NCBI GenBank assembly: GCA_020853885.1
Contig: JADYXZ010000019.1
Location: 186,001 to 250,000 of the forward strand
DNA: 64,000 nt
From: Bradyrhizobiaceae bacterium
GTDB lineage: Bacteria; Pseudomonadota; Alphaproteobacteria; Rhizobiales; Xanthobacteraceae
Direction of reading: 5' to 3'
Part shown: positions 17,825-27,939 of the stretch, piece after piece
Position numbering within the stretch: position 1 is the first letter of the stretch
How the letters are laid out: each line of letters begins with the position of its first letter
Notes under the pieces: model-generated
Told to the model about the DNA's origin: nothing
The model's database searches: none
What the model saw: the letters and a program-made list of their open reading frames with translations, nothing else
Made by a program: the position numbers and the translations under genes

Positions 17825-19123
17825 ATGAAGCTGTTTTCGTCGGCGGGAGGGCCCGCCATTCGCAAGTGGTTGGGAGCGGGGGCCATTGCGCTCGCGCTCG
17901 CAACCGGGCCGGCGACGGCCCAGGAGACCATCAAGGTCGGCATCCTGCATTCGCTGTCCGGCACCATGGCGATCAGCGAGACCACGCTGAAGGACGTCAT
18001 GCTGATGCTCATCGAGGAGCAGAACAAAAAGGGCGGCTTGCTCGGCAAGAAGCTCGAGGCGGTGGTCGTCGATCCGGCTTCCAACTGGCCGCTGTTCGCC
18101 GAGAAGGCGCGCGAGCTCATCACCAAGGAGAAGGTCGCCGCCGTATTCGGCTGCTGGACCTCGGTGTCGCGCAAGTCCGTGCTGCCGGTCTTCAAGGAGC
18201 TGAACTCGATCCTGTTCTATCCGGTGCAGTACGAAGGCGAGGAGAGCGAGCGCAACGTGTTCTACACCGGCGCCGCGCCGAACCAGCAGGCGATCCCGGC
18301 CGTCGACTACCTGATGAAGGAAGAGAAGGTGCAGCGCTGGGTGCTCGCGGGCACCGACTACGTCTATCCGCGCACCACCAACAAGATCCTCGAGGCCTAC
18401 CTGAAGGCCAAGGGCGTCGCGGCTGCCGACATCATGATCAACTACACGCCGTTCGGCCACGCCGACTGGCAGACGATCGTCTCCGAGATCAAGAAGTTCG
18501 GCTCCGCCGGCAAGAAGACGGCGGTGGTCTCCACGATCAACGGCGACGCCAACGTTCCCTTCTACAAGGAACTCGGCAACCAGGGCATCAAGGCGACCGA
18601 CATCCCCGTCGTCGCGTTCTCGGTCGGCGAAGAAGAGCTCGCCGGTCTCGACACCAAGCCGCTGCTCGGCCATCTCGCCGCGTGGAACTATTTCCAGTCG
18701 ATCGACACGCCGGCGAACAAGGAATTCATCGCCAAGTGGAAGGCCTTCATCAAGGATCCGAAGCGCGTGACCAACGACCCGATGGAAGCGCACGTGATCG
18801 GCTTCAACATGTGGGTCGAGGCCGTGAAGAAGGCCGGCACCACCGATCCCGACAAGGTGATCGACGCGGTCGTCGGCGTGAAGGTGCCGAACCTCACCGG
18901 CGGCGTCTCCGAGATGCTGCCGAACCACCACATCACCAAGCCCGTGTTCATCGGCGAGATCAAAGCCGACGGCCAGTTCGACGTGGTGTGGAAAACCGAT
19001 GGTCTGGTTCCCGGCGCGGCCTGGTCGCCGTATCTTGAAGGTTCGAAGGACCTCGTCGCCGACTGGAAGGACCTGAAGTGCGGCAACTACAACAAGGTCA
19101 CCAAGAAGTGCGGTGGCTCGTAA
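17825..19123 (+). CDS. urtA: urea ABC transporter, substrate-binding protein
   Basis: A 432-residue periplasmic binding protein of the branched-chain amino acid/amide family. A long signal peptide ends ALALATGPATAQ, after which ETIKVGILHSLSGTMAISET opens the mature protein, as in UrtA. Further UrtA-like words are VFGCWTSVSRKSVLPVF, LFYPVQYEGEESERN and PMEAHVIGFNMWVEAV. It captures urea and hands it to UrtBC. A GGGAGA lies just ahead of the ATG. It is the first gene of urtABCDE, downstream of a sigma-54-type promoter and followed by a strong hairpin, a common arrangement for keeping the binding protein more abundant than the permeases. Confidence 0.94.
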   Translation: MKLFSSAGGPAIRKWLGAGAIALALATGPATAQETIKVGILHSLSGTMAISETTLKDVMLMLIEEQNKKGGLLGKKLEAVVVDPASNWPLFAEKARELITKEKVAAVFGCWTSVSRKSVLPVFKELNSILFYPVQYEGEESERNVFYTGAAPNQQAIPAVDYLMKEEKVQRWVLAGTDYVYPRTTNKILEAYLKAKGVAAADIMINYTPFGHADWQTIVSEIKKFGSAGKKTAVVSTINGDANVPFYKELGNQGIKATDIPVVAFSVGEEELAGLDTKPLLGHLAAWNYFQSIDTPANKEFIAKWKAFIKDPKRVTNDPMEAHVIGFNMWVEAVKKAGTTDPDKVIDAVVGVKVPNLTGGVSEMLPNHHITKPVFIGEIKADGQFDVVWKTDGLVPGAAWSPYLEGSKDLVADWKDLKCGNYNKVTKKCGGS

Positions 19124-19156
19124 GCCGCGCGTCGCCGAGCCGTTGACCTGCAACTG

Positions 19157-19183
19157 CCGGGCGGGAGCGCACCTCCCGCCCGG
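19157..19183 (+). terminator. strong hairpin after urtA
   Basis: Perfect 11-bp arms, ccgggcgggag at 19157-19167 and its complement at 19173-19183, enclose a 5-base loop. No T-run follows. It could be a partial terminator or an mRNA 3' stabiliser separating urtA from urtBCDE. Confidence 0.55.
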
Positions 19184-19210
19184 TCCAACAAATAAGACGG
19201 AAATTCCTCA

Positions 19211-20995
19211 ATGATGGACGCTGCGCCACGCGCCTCATCCTTCGAGACGCCCCGTTCCCTCATCCTGAGGAGCCCGCCGAAGGCGGGCGTCTCGAAGGAC
19301 GAGGGAACGGGGCTCCTCAGGATGAGGCGCTTGTTTCCTGTTCCCCTCATCCTGAGGAGCGCGGCGAAGCCGCGCGTCTCGAAGGATGAGGGAAAGGGAC
19401 GAACGATCTTTTCTGTATTCATCGTCCTGCTGGCGGTCTTTTTTAGCGTTGCGCCCGTGCGCGCCGCGAGCTTCGAAGAGGCGCTCGCGCTGTTCGCAAA
19501 TGACAGCTACTCCGACACCGACAAGGCCGTGAGCGACATCGCCGCCAGCGGCCATCCGCAGGCGCAGGCGATCATCGAGGCGCTCGCCGACGGCCGCCTG
19601 CTGGTGCACGCCGAAAGCAAGGCGGTCTTCATCAAGGACAAGGACGACAAGCTGCTCGCGGCAGCGACCGGCGAGGCCGCGGCCGACGCGCCCTCCGGCC
19701 TGAATCCCGTCCGCGTCAACAATCGCGTGCGCCGCGCGATCCAGGCCGCGCTCGGCTCGCTCACCCTGCTTGCGCCCGATCCGGGCAGGCGCTTTGCCGC
19801 CGCCGCTGCGGTCTTCCGCTCGCGCGATACCGGCGCACTGGAAGCGGTCGAGCAGGCGCTCGCGAAGGAAGTCGATCCGAAAGTGAAGCGCGTGATGGAA
19901 GAGGCGCGCGCTGCCATCCTCGTCATGAAGCCGGACGCGCCGGAGGCGGATCGCATCGCCGCGATGGATACGCTCGTCGCCCGCGGCGACCAGGAATCCA
20001 TCGCGCTCTTGCGTTCGCTGCCGCAGAACGTGCCGCCCGCCGTGCACGACGCGGCCGTCAACGCGGTCGCCAAGATCGAGCGCAATCTCGTCGCCTGGGA
20101 CATGGGCCAGAACGTCGTCTATGGCCTGTCGCTCGGTTCCGTGCTGCTGCTTGCCGCGATCGGCCTCGCCATTACGTTTGGCGTCTTGGGCGTCATCAAC
20201 ATGGCGCACGGCGAGATGGTGATGATCGGCGCCTACGTCACCTTCGTCGTGCAGGAATGGATCCGCGTCAACAATCCGGGCCTGTTCGACTGGTCGCTGG
20301 CGATTGCGATCCCGCTTTCGTTCATCGTCGCCGGCGCGGTCGGTGTCGCCATCGAGCGCGGTATCATCCGTTTCCTTTACGGCCGCCCGCTGGAGACGCT
20401 GCTCGCCACCTGGGGCCTGTCGCTGATCCTGCAGCAGGCCGTGCGCACCATGTTCGGCCCGACCAACCGCGAGGTCGGCGCGCCGAGCTGGATGGCCGGC
20501 TCCTTCGAGGTCGGCCAGCTCTCGATCACCTACAACCGCCTCTATATCTTCGTGTTCGCGCTGGCGGTATTCGCCTCGCTGCTGTTCGTGCTGCGCTTCA
20601 CCCGCTTCGGGCTGGAGATGCGCGCCGTCACGCAGAACCGGCCGATGGCGGCAAGCATGGGCATCCGCACGAGCCGCGTCGACGCGCTTACCTTCGGCCT
20701 CGGCTCCGGCATCGCCGGCATGGCCGGCGTCGCCCTCTCGCAGATCGACAACGTCTCGCCCAATCTCGGGCAGGGTTACATCATCGACAGCTTCCTCGTC
20801 GTGGTGTTTGGCGGCGTTGGCAACCTGTTCGGCACGCTCGTCGGCGCGCTCAGCCTCGGCATCGCCAACAAGTTCCTCGAGCCTTATGCGGGCGCGGTGC
20901 TCGGCAAGATCATCCTGCTCGTGCTCATCATCCTGTTCATCCAGAAGCGCCCGCGCGGCCTGTTCGCGCTCAAGGGCAGGGCGGTGGAGGCGTGA
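19211..20995 (+). CDS. urtB: urea ABC transporter, permease UrtB
   Basis: A LIV-H-type permease. From about residue 60 it follows UrtB: a signal-like helix VFIVLLAVFFSVAPVRAA, then ASFEEALALFANDSYSDTDK, a periplasmic N-terminal domain, and the membrane core beginning near residue 305 with GVLGVINMAHGEMVMIGAYV. The start is uncertain. The first 60 codons are translated palindromic repeat, and the only ATG codons in frame ahead of the signal helix are 19211/19214 and 19322, the last lying inside the repeat. No ATG, GTG or TTG follows until well into the mature part. The repeat seems to have landed at the 5' end and become part of the reading frame. Confidence 0.9.
   Translation: MMDAAPRASSFETPRSLILRSPPKAGVSKDEGTGLLRMRRLFPVPLILRSAAKPRVSKDEGKGRTIFSVFIVLLAVFFSVAPVRAASFEEALALFANDSYSDTDKAVSDIAASGHPQAQAIIEALADGRLLVHAESKAVFIKDKDDKLLAAATGEAAADAPSGLNPVRVNNRVRRAIQAALGSLTLLAPDPGRRFAAAAAVFRSRDTGALEAVEQALAKEVDPKVKRVMEEARAAILVMKPDAPEADRIAAMDTLVARGDQESIALLRSLPQNVPPAVHDAAVNAVAKIERNLVAWDMGQNVVYGLSLGSVLLLAAIGLAITFGVLGVINMAHGEMVMIGAYVTFVVQEWIRVNNPGLFDWSLAIAIPLSFIVAGAVGVAIERGIIRFLYGRPLETLLATWGLSLILQQAVRTMFGPTNREVGAPSWMAGSFEVGQLSITYNRLYIFVFALAVFASLLFVLRFTRFGLEMRAVTQNRPMAASMGIRTSRVDALTFGLGSGIAGMAGVALSQIDNVSPNLGQGYIIDSFLVVVFGGVGNLFGTLVGALSLGIANKFLEPYAGAVLGKIILLVLIILFIQKRPRGLFALKGRAVEA
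19233..19392. repeat. palindromic repeats, family A (urtA-urtB)
   Basis: Units with the signature words ctcatcctgaggagc and gtctcgaaggatgag: 19233-19251, 19257-19305, 19311-19328 and 19343-19392. Each longer unit is a hairpin with a variable GC-rich tip (cccgccgaaggcggg; gcggcgaagccgc). They lie in the reading frame at the 5' end of urtB. Confidence 0.8.
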
Positions 20996-21014
20996 TGATG
21001 GCTGGCGGAATAGC

Positions 21015-21124
21015 GTCCTCATGGTTCGAGACGCGGCGCTGCGCGCCGCTCCTCACCATGAGGACGCCTGCATTACGCCCTCATCCTGAGGAGCGCCCGA
21101 AGGGCGCGTCTCGAAGGATGAGGG
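21015..21124. repeat. palindromic repeats, family A (urtB-urtC)
   Basis: Two hairpin units, 21015-21065 and 21078-21124, with the same words as the copies before urtB (ctcatcctgaggagc, gtctcgaaggatgag; the first unit has the variant tggttcgagacg). They fill nearly the whole urtB-urtC gap. Confidence 0.8.
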
Positions 21125-21137
21125 TGGAGGCACGGCC

Positions 21138-22295
21138 ATGAAGCGCCCCTTCATCCTCGGGATGCTCGACGGGCGCGCGGGGATTTTCCTTGCCGTCGTG
21201 CTCGGCGTTGCCGTGCTGGTGCCGATCCTCAATCTCGCCGTACCGCCGACGTCGCCCTTCCACGTGCCCGACCATCAGTTGCCGCTCTGGGGCAAGTATC
21301 TCTGCTACGCGCTCTTGGCGCTCTCCATCGACCTTATCTGGGGCTACGCCGGCATTCTCTCGCTCGGTCACGGCGCCTTCTTCGCGCTCGGCGGCTACGT
21401 CATGGGCATGTACCTCATGCGCCAGATCGGCACGCGCGGCGTCTATGCGCATCCGGTCCTGCCCGATTTCATGGTGTTCCTGAACTGGCCGGAGCTGCCC
21501 GTCTATTGGTACGGCTTCAACTGGTTCGCCTACGCGCTCCTGATGATCTTCCTCGTGCCGGGCGCGCTCGCCTTCGTGTTCGGCTGGTTTGCCTTTCGCT
21601 CGCGCGTCACCGGCGTCTATTTCTCCATCATCAGCCAGGCGATGGTGTTCGCCCTGATGCTTGCCTTCTTCCGCAACAATTTCGGCTTCGGCGGCAACAA
21701 CGGCCTCACCGACTTCAAGGACATCCTCGGCTTTAACGTGCAGGCGCCGACCACGCGCGCGGTGCTGTTTGCATCGTCGGCGCTTGCGCTCGCCGTCGGC
21801 TTCCTCATCTGTCAATGGCTCGTGAAATCAAAGTTCGGCAAGGTGCTGATTTCGATCCGCGACGCCGAATCCCGTGCGCGCTTCCTCGGCTATCGCGTCG
21901 AGAACTACAAACTGCTCGCGTTCGTTATTTCCGCCTGCCTCGCCGCTGTGGCGGGTGCGCTCTACGTGCCGCAGGTCGGCATCATCAACCCGAGCGAGTT
22001 CGCGCCGGCGAATTCCATCGAATATGTGATCTGGGTCGCGGTCGGCGGCCGCGGCACGCTGGTCGGCGCGGCCCTCGGCGGCGTGGTGGTGAACTTCGCG
22101 AAAACCCACTTCACCACCGGCGCGCTCGCGCCCTATTGGCTGTTCGCGCTCGGCGGCCTGTTCATCTTCGTGACGCTGTTCATGCCGAAGGGCATCGTCG
22201 GCACGCTCTCTGATTTCTTCGCGTGGGCGCGGCATCCCAAGCGGGAGTCCTCGAACGGCGCAGAGCCCGTCGGGCAGCGGCAGGCGGCGGAGTAG
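21138..22295 (+). CDS. urtC: urea ABC transporter, permease UrtC
   Basis: A 385-residue LIV-M-type permease with about ten membrane helices. Recognisable family segments are DLIWGYAGILSLGHGAFFAL, GVYFSIISQAMVFALMLAFF with the following NNFGFGGNNGLTDF, and SRARFLGYRVENYKLLAFV, the cytoplasmic loop that contacts the ATPases. The C-terminus MPKGIVGTLSDFFAWARHPK is typical of UrtC. The ATG at 21138 follows the repeat element by 13 bp. It pairs with UrtB to form the urea channel. The stop is directly followed by urtD. Confidence 0.93.
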   Translation: MKRPFILGMLDGRAGIFLAVVLGVAVLVPILNLAVPPTSPFHVPDHQLPLWGKYLCYALLALSIDLIWGYAGILSLGHGAFFALGGYVMGMYLMRQIGTRGVYAHPVLPDFMVFLNWPELPVYWYGFNWFAYALLMIFLVPGALAFVFGWFAFRSRVTGVYFSIISQAMVFALMLAFFRNNFGFGGNNGLTDFKDILGFNVQAPTTRAVLFASSALALAVGFLICQWLVKSKFGKVLISIRDAESRARFLGYRVENYKLLAFVISACLAAVAGALYVPQVGIINPSEFAPANSIEYVIWVAVGGRGTLVGAALGGVVVNFAKTHFTTGALAPYWLFALGGLFIFVTLFMPKGIVGTLSDFFAWARHPKRESSNGAEPVGQRQAAE

Positions 22296-22299
22296 GGTG

Positions 22300-23061
22300 A
22301 TGAGCGAGACACCCGCCCAGCTCACGAGCGCGCTGCTCTATCTCGACGGCGTCACCGTCAGCTTCGACGGCTTCCGCGCGCTGAACGAGCTGTCGCTGGT
22401 GGTCGAGCCGGGCGAGATGCGTGCGATTATCGGCCCGAACGGCGCCGGCAAGACCACGATGATGGATGTGGTCACCGGCAAGACCCGCCCCGACAAGGGC
22501 GAGGTCTTCTTCGAGGGGCACGTCGACCTGACCACGCTCGACGAGGCCGAGATCGCCAACCTCGGCATTGGCCGCAAGTTCCAGAAGCCGACTGTGTTCG
22601 AGCATCACACCGTTCTCGACAATCTCCGCCTCGCGCTTGCCGGCGACCGCCGCGCTGGTTTCAATATTTTCTGGCGCGAGAGCGACGAGGAGCGTTCGCG
22701 CATCGAATCCATCCTCAAGATCGTGCGCCTTGGCGACCACAGCAATCGCCTCGCCGGCGGCCTCTCGCACGGTCAGAAGCAATGGCTCGAGATCGGCATG
22801 CTGCTCGCGCAGGAGCCGAAGCTCCTGCTCGTCGATGAGCCCGCTGCCGGCATGACCGACGCCGAGACGCACCAGACGGCGGAGCTGTTGCGCGAGATCA
22901 ACCGCGAGCGCACGGTGATCGTCGTCGAGCACGACATGACCTTCGTGCGCGAGCTCGGCGTGCGCGTCACCGTGCTGCACGAGGGCTCGGTGCTCGCCGA
23001 GGGCTCGCTCGATCAGGTCAGCGCCGACGAGCGCGTGATCGAAGTCTATCTGGGGCGGTGA
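22300..23061 (+). CDS. urtD: urea ABC transporter, ATPase UrtD
   Basis: A 253-residue ABC ATPase. Walker A is GPNGAGKTT, the signature is LSHGQKQWLEIG, Walker B is LLLVDEPAAGM, and the H-loop is VVEHDMTFV. The AGM after Walker B and the LSHGQKQW variant are typical of UrtD. The ATG at 22300 lies 4 bp past the urtC stop, behind GGAGTAGGG; a GTG at 22297 is the alternative. It powers the UrtBC permease together with UrtE. Confidence 0.93.
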   Translation: MSETPAQLTSALLYLDGVTVSFDGFRALNELSLVVEPGEMRAIIGPNGAGKTTMMDVVTGKTRPDKGEVFFEGHVDLTTLDEAEIANLGIGRKFQKPTVFEHHTVLDNLRLALAGDRRAGFNIFWRESDEERSRIESILKIVRLGDHSNRLAGGLSHGQKQWLEIGMLLAQEPKLLLVDEPAAGMTDAETHQTAELLREINRERTVIVVEHDMTFVRELGVRVTVLHEGSVLAEGSLDQVSADERVIEVYLGR

Positions 23062-23084
23062 TGATGTTTGGCGCTAGTGACAAC

Positions 23085-23202
23085 CCTCATCCTTCGAGAC
23101 GGGCGCTCCGCGCCCTCCTCAGGATGAGGATTGTCGGAAATAATCGTCACCTCATCCTGAGGAGCGCGGACGCAGTCCGCGCGTCTCGAAGGATGAGGTG
23201 AC
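23085..23202. repeat. palindromic repeats, family A (urtD-urtE)
   Basis: Two hairpin units, 23085-23130 and 23147-23202, with the words ctcatccttcgagacg and ctcatcctgaggagcgcgg, in opposite orientation. They make up most of the 161-bp gap between urtD and urtE and leave about 20 bp before the urtE start. Confidence 0.8.
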
Positions 23203-23222
23203 GGTCGGATTGCGGACTGCTC

Positions 23223-23918
23223 ATGCTCGACGTGCAGAACATCGACCTCTTCTACGGCGCCGCCCAGGCGCTGCGCGGGATCACGCTCACCGTCGAGCCC
23301 GGCAAGGTCACCTGCGTCTTGGGCCGCAACGGCGTCGGCAAGACGAGCTTGCTTCGCGCCATCACCGGCCACCAGCCCGTCGCTCGCGGCGACATCGTAC
23401 TGAACGGCCAGAGCATCAACGGCTTGAAGCCGTCGCAGCGCGCCCGCCTCGGCATCGGCTACGTGCCGCAGGGCCGCGAGATCTTCCCGCTGCTCACCGT
23501 GGCCGAGAACCTCGAGACCGGGTTTGCGCCGCTGCCGCGCGCCGAGCGCTACGTGCCCGACGACATCTATTCGCTCTTCCCGGTGCTCAAGGACATGCTC
23601 CGCCGCCGCGGCGGCGACCTTTCCGGCGGCCAGCAGCAGCAGCTCGCCATCGCCCGCGCGCTCGTCATGCGGCCGAAGGTGCTCGTGCTCGACGAGCCGA
23701 CCGAGGGCATCCAGCCCTCCATCATCAAGGATATCGGCCACGCCATCCGCTACTTGCGCGACCGCGGCGATATCGCGATCCTGCTGGTCGAGCAGTACTT
23801 CGATTTCGCCAAGGAACTTGTCGACAGTTTCGCCGTGATGGAGCGCGGCCAGTTCGTCCTCACCGGCGATCACGAGATGATGCAGACGCAGGATGTCCGT
23901 CGAAGTCTCTCCCTTTGA
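23223..23918 (+). CDS. urtE: urea ABC transporter, ATPase UrtE
   Basis: A 231-residue ABC ATPase starting MLDVQNIDLFYGAAQALRGI. Walker A is GRNGVGKTSL, the signature LSGGQQQQLAIAR, and Walker B VLVLDEPTEGIQPSII. GRNGVGKT and EPTEGIQPS are characteristic of UrtE, as distinct from LivF. It completes the five-gene urea importer. Its last 26 bases overlap the start of ureD in another frame, tying import to urease expression in one transcript. Confidence 0.93.
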   Translation: MLDVQNIDLFYGAAQALRGITLTVEPGKVTCVLGRNGVGKTSLLRAITGHQPVARGDIVLNGQSINGLKPSQRARLGIGYVPQGREIFPLLTVAENLETGFAPLPRAERYVPDDIYSLFPVLKDMLRRRGGDLSGGQQQQLAIARALVMRPKVLVLDEPTEGIQPSIIKDIGHAIRYLRDRGDIAILLVEQYFDFAKELVDSFAVMERGQFVLTGDHEMMQTQDVRRSLSL

Positions 23919-24741
23919 GTTGGCCGGTGCTGCGGCCGAAGGCCCGGTCCGCACCGAGGGCCTCGCGCGGCTTTACGCCGAGCGCTCGGCCGGACAAACG
24001 ATTGCGCGGGACGTGGATGAAGAGGGGCCGTTGCGGCTTCGCTTTCCGCGCATCGCAGCGCCCGGCACGCTCGAAGCCGTGCTGGTGAATACAGGCGGCG
24101 GCATCGTCGGCGGCGACCGGCTGCAGTTCGACATCGAGGCGGGCGAGGGCGCTGCCGTCGCTGTCACCAGCCAGGCTTCGGAGAAGATCTATCGCTCCGC
24201 CGGCAAGGCTGCGGAGATTTCCGTTCGTCTCGCCGCCGCCGCGGGCGCGCAGCTCGCATGGCTGCCGCAGGAGACGATCCTGTTCGACCGCGCGCGCGTG
24301 ACGCGCAGCATCGACGCCGAAGTCGCGGCCAACGCATCGCTCACACTATGCGAGTCCGTCGTGTTCGGCCGCGTTGCCATGGGCGAAGCAGTGACGAACG
24401 GCTTGCTCAAGGATCGCTGGCACATCCGCCGCGATGGAAAACTGATCTTTGCCGACGCGCTGACGCTCGATGGCTCGATCGGCGCGATCCTCGCTCGCCC
24501 CGCGACCGCCGCGGGGGCTGTTGCAACGGCCACGCTCATTCAGGTCGCGCCCGACGCGCAAGCGAAGGTCGACGCCGTCCGCACCGCGCTCGGCGCGCAC
24601 ACGATCGAATCCGGTGCGAGCGCCTTCGACGGCATGCTGATCGTGCGCATGCTGGCGGGCGACGGCCTTGCGTTGCGCGCCGCCATTCTCGACACCCTTT
24701 CCGCGCTCGGCACCGTGCCGCCGCGCGCTTTCCTGCTCTGA
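23893..24741 (+). CDS. ureD: urease accessory protein UreD
   Basis: A 282-residue UreD/UreH protein. Typical segments: VLVNTGGGIVGGDRLQFDI, VTSQASEKIYRSAGKAAEI, AWLPQETILFDRARVTRSI and LCESVVFGRVAMGEAV. UreD binds apo-urease first and forms the platform for UreF and UreG during nickel insertion in the cytoplasm. The start overlaps urtE by 26 bp; a later start is unlikely, since upstream residues fit the family length. It leads the ure part of the operon. Confidence 0.93.
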   Translation: MSVEVSPFELAGAAAEGPVRTEGLARLYAERSAGQTIARDVDEEGPLRLRFPRIAAPGTLEAVLVNTGGGIVGGDRLQFDIEAGEGAAVAVTSQASEKIYRSAGKAAEISVRLAAAAGAQLAWLPQETILFDRARVTRSIDAEVAANASLTLCESVVFGRVAMGEAVTNGLLKDRWHIRRDGKLIFADALTLDGSIGAILARPATAAGAVATATLIQVAPDAQAKVDAVRTALGAHTIESGASAFDGMLIVRMLAGDGLALRAAILDTLSALGTVPPRAFLL

Positions 24742-24759
24742 CATCCCGGAGGAAAACCG

Positions 24760-25380
24760 ATGAACCTCACGCCACGGGAAAAGGACAAGCTCCTCGTCGC
24801 CATGGCTGCCATGGTCGCCCGCAACCGCCTGAAGCGCGGCGTCAAGCTCAACCATCCCGAAGCCATCGCGCTCATCACGGAAGCCGTGGTCGAGGGCGCC
24901 CGCGACGGCAAGACCGTCGCGCAACTGATGAAGCTCGGCGCCAAGGTCCTGAAGCCCTCGCAGGTCATGCCCGGCATCGCCGAGATGATCCATGACGTGC
25001 AGGTGGAGGCGACCTTCCCCGACGGGACGAAGCTCGTCACCGTCCACAATCCCATCCGCACCGGCAAGGCGAAGAGCGTGCCCGGCGAGGTCCGCACGAA
25101 GAAGGGCGACATCGAGCTGAATGCCGGCGCCGCCGCGATCAAGCTCAAGGTCGCCAATTCCGGCGACCGGCCGGTGCAGGTCGGCAGCCACTATCATTTC
25201 TTCGAGACCAACCCGGCGCTGAAGTTCGACCGCGAGAAGGCGCGCGGCATGCGCCTCGCGATCCCCGCCGGGACCGCCGTGCGCTTCGAGCCGGGCCAGA
25301 GCCGCGAGGTGACGCTCGTGCCGCTCGCCGGCAAGCGCGAGGTCTATGGCTTCCGCCAGGAGATCATGGGCAAACTGTAA
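24760..25380 (+). CDS. ureAB: fused urease gamma/beta subunit
   Basis: A 206-residue fusion. Residues 1-100 are urease gamma ([20 protein letters not shown], ending around [20 protein letters not shown]). Residues from about 105 are urease beta, with [16 protein letters not shown] and [20 protein letters not shown]. Most bacteria have two separate genes of about 100 residues each; Helicobacter and some other lineages fuse them, as here. A GGAGG precedes the ATG. The protein assembles with UreC into the (alpha-beta-gamma) trimer. The alpha gene does not follow directly: two unrelated small genes come between. Confidence 0.93.
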   Translation: MNLTPREKDKLLVAMAAMVARNRLKRGVKLNHPEAIALITEAVVEGARDGKTVAQLMKLGAKVLKPSQVMPGIAEMIHDVQVEATFPDGTKLVTVHNPIRTGKAKSVPGEVRTKKGDIELNAGAAAIKLKVANSGDRPVQVGSHYHFFETNPALKFDREKARGMRLAIPAGTAVRFEPGQSREVTLVPLAGKREVYGFRQEIMGKL

Positions 25381-25420
25381 TCGGGCATGACGATCCAGCC
25401 GGAGAACAATGGAGGACGCC

Positions 25421-25774
25421 ATGAAGCAGACCTACAGCGGCGGCTGCCAGTGCGGCGCGGTGCGCTACGAGGTGTCGATGGAGCTCGGCGACGTGATCTC
25501 CTGCAACTGCTCGCGCTGCGGCCGGCTCGGCTCGCTCTTGGCCTTCGCGCCGGCGCAGGATTTCACGCTCAAATTCGGCGCGGACGCGCTGACGGACTTC
25601 CGGTTCAACAAGCACGTCATCCATCATCTGTTCTGCAAGACCTGCGGTATCGAGTCGTTTGCGCGCGGGACAGGGCCGGGCGGCGCGGAGATGGTGGCGA
25701 TCAACGCGCGCTGCCTCGACGGCGTCGATCCCGCGAGCCTCAACGTGGTGCAGTTCGACGGCCGCAGCAAATGA
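25421..25774 (+). CDS. GFA family protein (glutathione-dependent formaldehyde-activating enzyme fold)
   Basis: A 117-residue zinc protein starting MKQTYSGGCQCGAVRYEVSM. The start at 25421 is five bases after a GGAGG that lies inside the longer frame opening at 25409. Zinc ligands are visible as GGCQCGAVRY, SCNCSRCGRLG and HLFCKTCGIESF, the classical Gfa/CENP-V arrangement. Few members have a proven reaction, and the name reflects the first one studied (glutathione-formaldehyde). Its position inside a urease operon, between ureAB and ureC, is unusual. It reads in the same direction and is probably cotranscribed. Confidence 0.85.
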   Translation: MKQTYSGGCQCGAVRYEVSMELGDVISCNCSRCGRLGSLLAFAPAQDFTLKFGADALTDFRFNKHVIHHLFCKTCGIESFARGTGPGGAEMVAINARCLDGVDPASLNVVQFDGRSK

Positions 25775-25838
25775 CCATGCTCCTTTCTTCGAATCGGCGT
25801 TTTGGGCATCGTTGCCTTACCGACGTAAGGAGGACGTC

Positions 25839-26060
25839 ATGCCCTACGCATTTCCCTACAGGCGCACCGTGACCCTCACGAGCAAAGGCCAGATCACCTT
25901 GCCGGTGGAATTGCGCCGGAGCTGGAACCTGAAACAGGGCGACCAGCTCGATTTCGTCCTCACCGAGGACGGCGCCGTGCAGGTGCGCAAGCACGTGCGT
26001 CTCTCCATCCACGACGACGGGGACCGGCTTTCGTCGGCCGGTTCGCCGGACTCAACCTGA
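25839..26060 (+). CDS. AbrB/MazE-like DNA-binding protein
   Basis: A 73-residue protein behind a near-perfect AAGGAGG, starting MPYAFPYRRTVTLTSKGQIT. The swapped-hairpin signature is TSKGQITLPVELRRSWNLK with GDQLDFVLTEDGAVQVRK, as in AbrB, SpoVT and MazE-type antitoxins. No toxin gene adjoins; GFA lies before and ureC 15 bp after. The short tail (RLSSAGSPDST) has no recognisable toxin-binding part. It could be an autoregulator of the urease operon or an orphan antitoxin. Both are guesses; only the DNA-binding fold is well supported. Confidence 0.82.
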   Translation: MPYAFPYRRTVTLTSKGQITLPVELRRSWNLKQGDQLDFVLTEDGAVQVRKHVRLSIHDDGDRLSSAGSPDST

Positions 26061-26075
26061 CCGCCGAGGTCCGCC

Positions 26076-27782
<1,707 letters not shown>

Positions 27783-27806
27783 TGACGTGTGCAGGGTATC
27801 ACCCAC

Positions 27807-27928
27807 GTCATTTCCGGGGCGCCGCGAAGCGGCGAGCCCGGAATCCATGCGTCCTCGCCACAAGCGGAAACCTAAATGGATTCCGGGCTCGCATGCCTCG
27901 CGTTGCTCGGCATGCGCCCCGGAATGAC
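27807..27928. repeat. palindromic repeat, family B (ureC-ureE)
   Basis: The ends gtcatttccggggcgc (27807-27822) and gcgccccggaatgac (27914-27928) are inverted copies. Inside is a second pair, gcccggaatccat and atggattccgggc. It is a different family from the units in the urt part and fills most of the gap between ureC and ureE. Confidence 0.78.
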
Positions 27929-27939
27929 AGGGAAATGAA

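Noticed and set aside
25839..26060. Toxin-antitoxin module in the urease operon.
   Set aside because: Only an antitoxin-like DNA-binding protein is present; neither neighbour (GFA, ureC) is a toxin.
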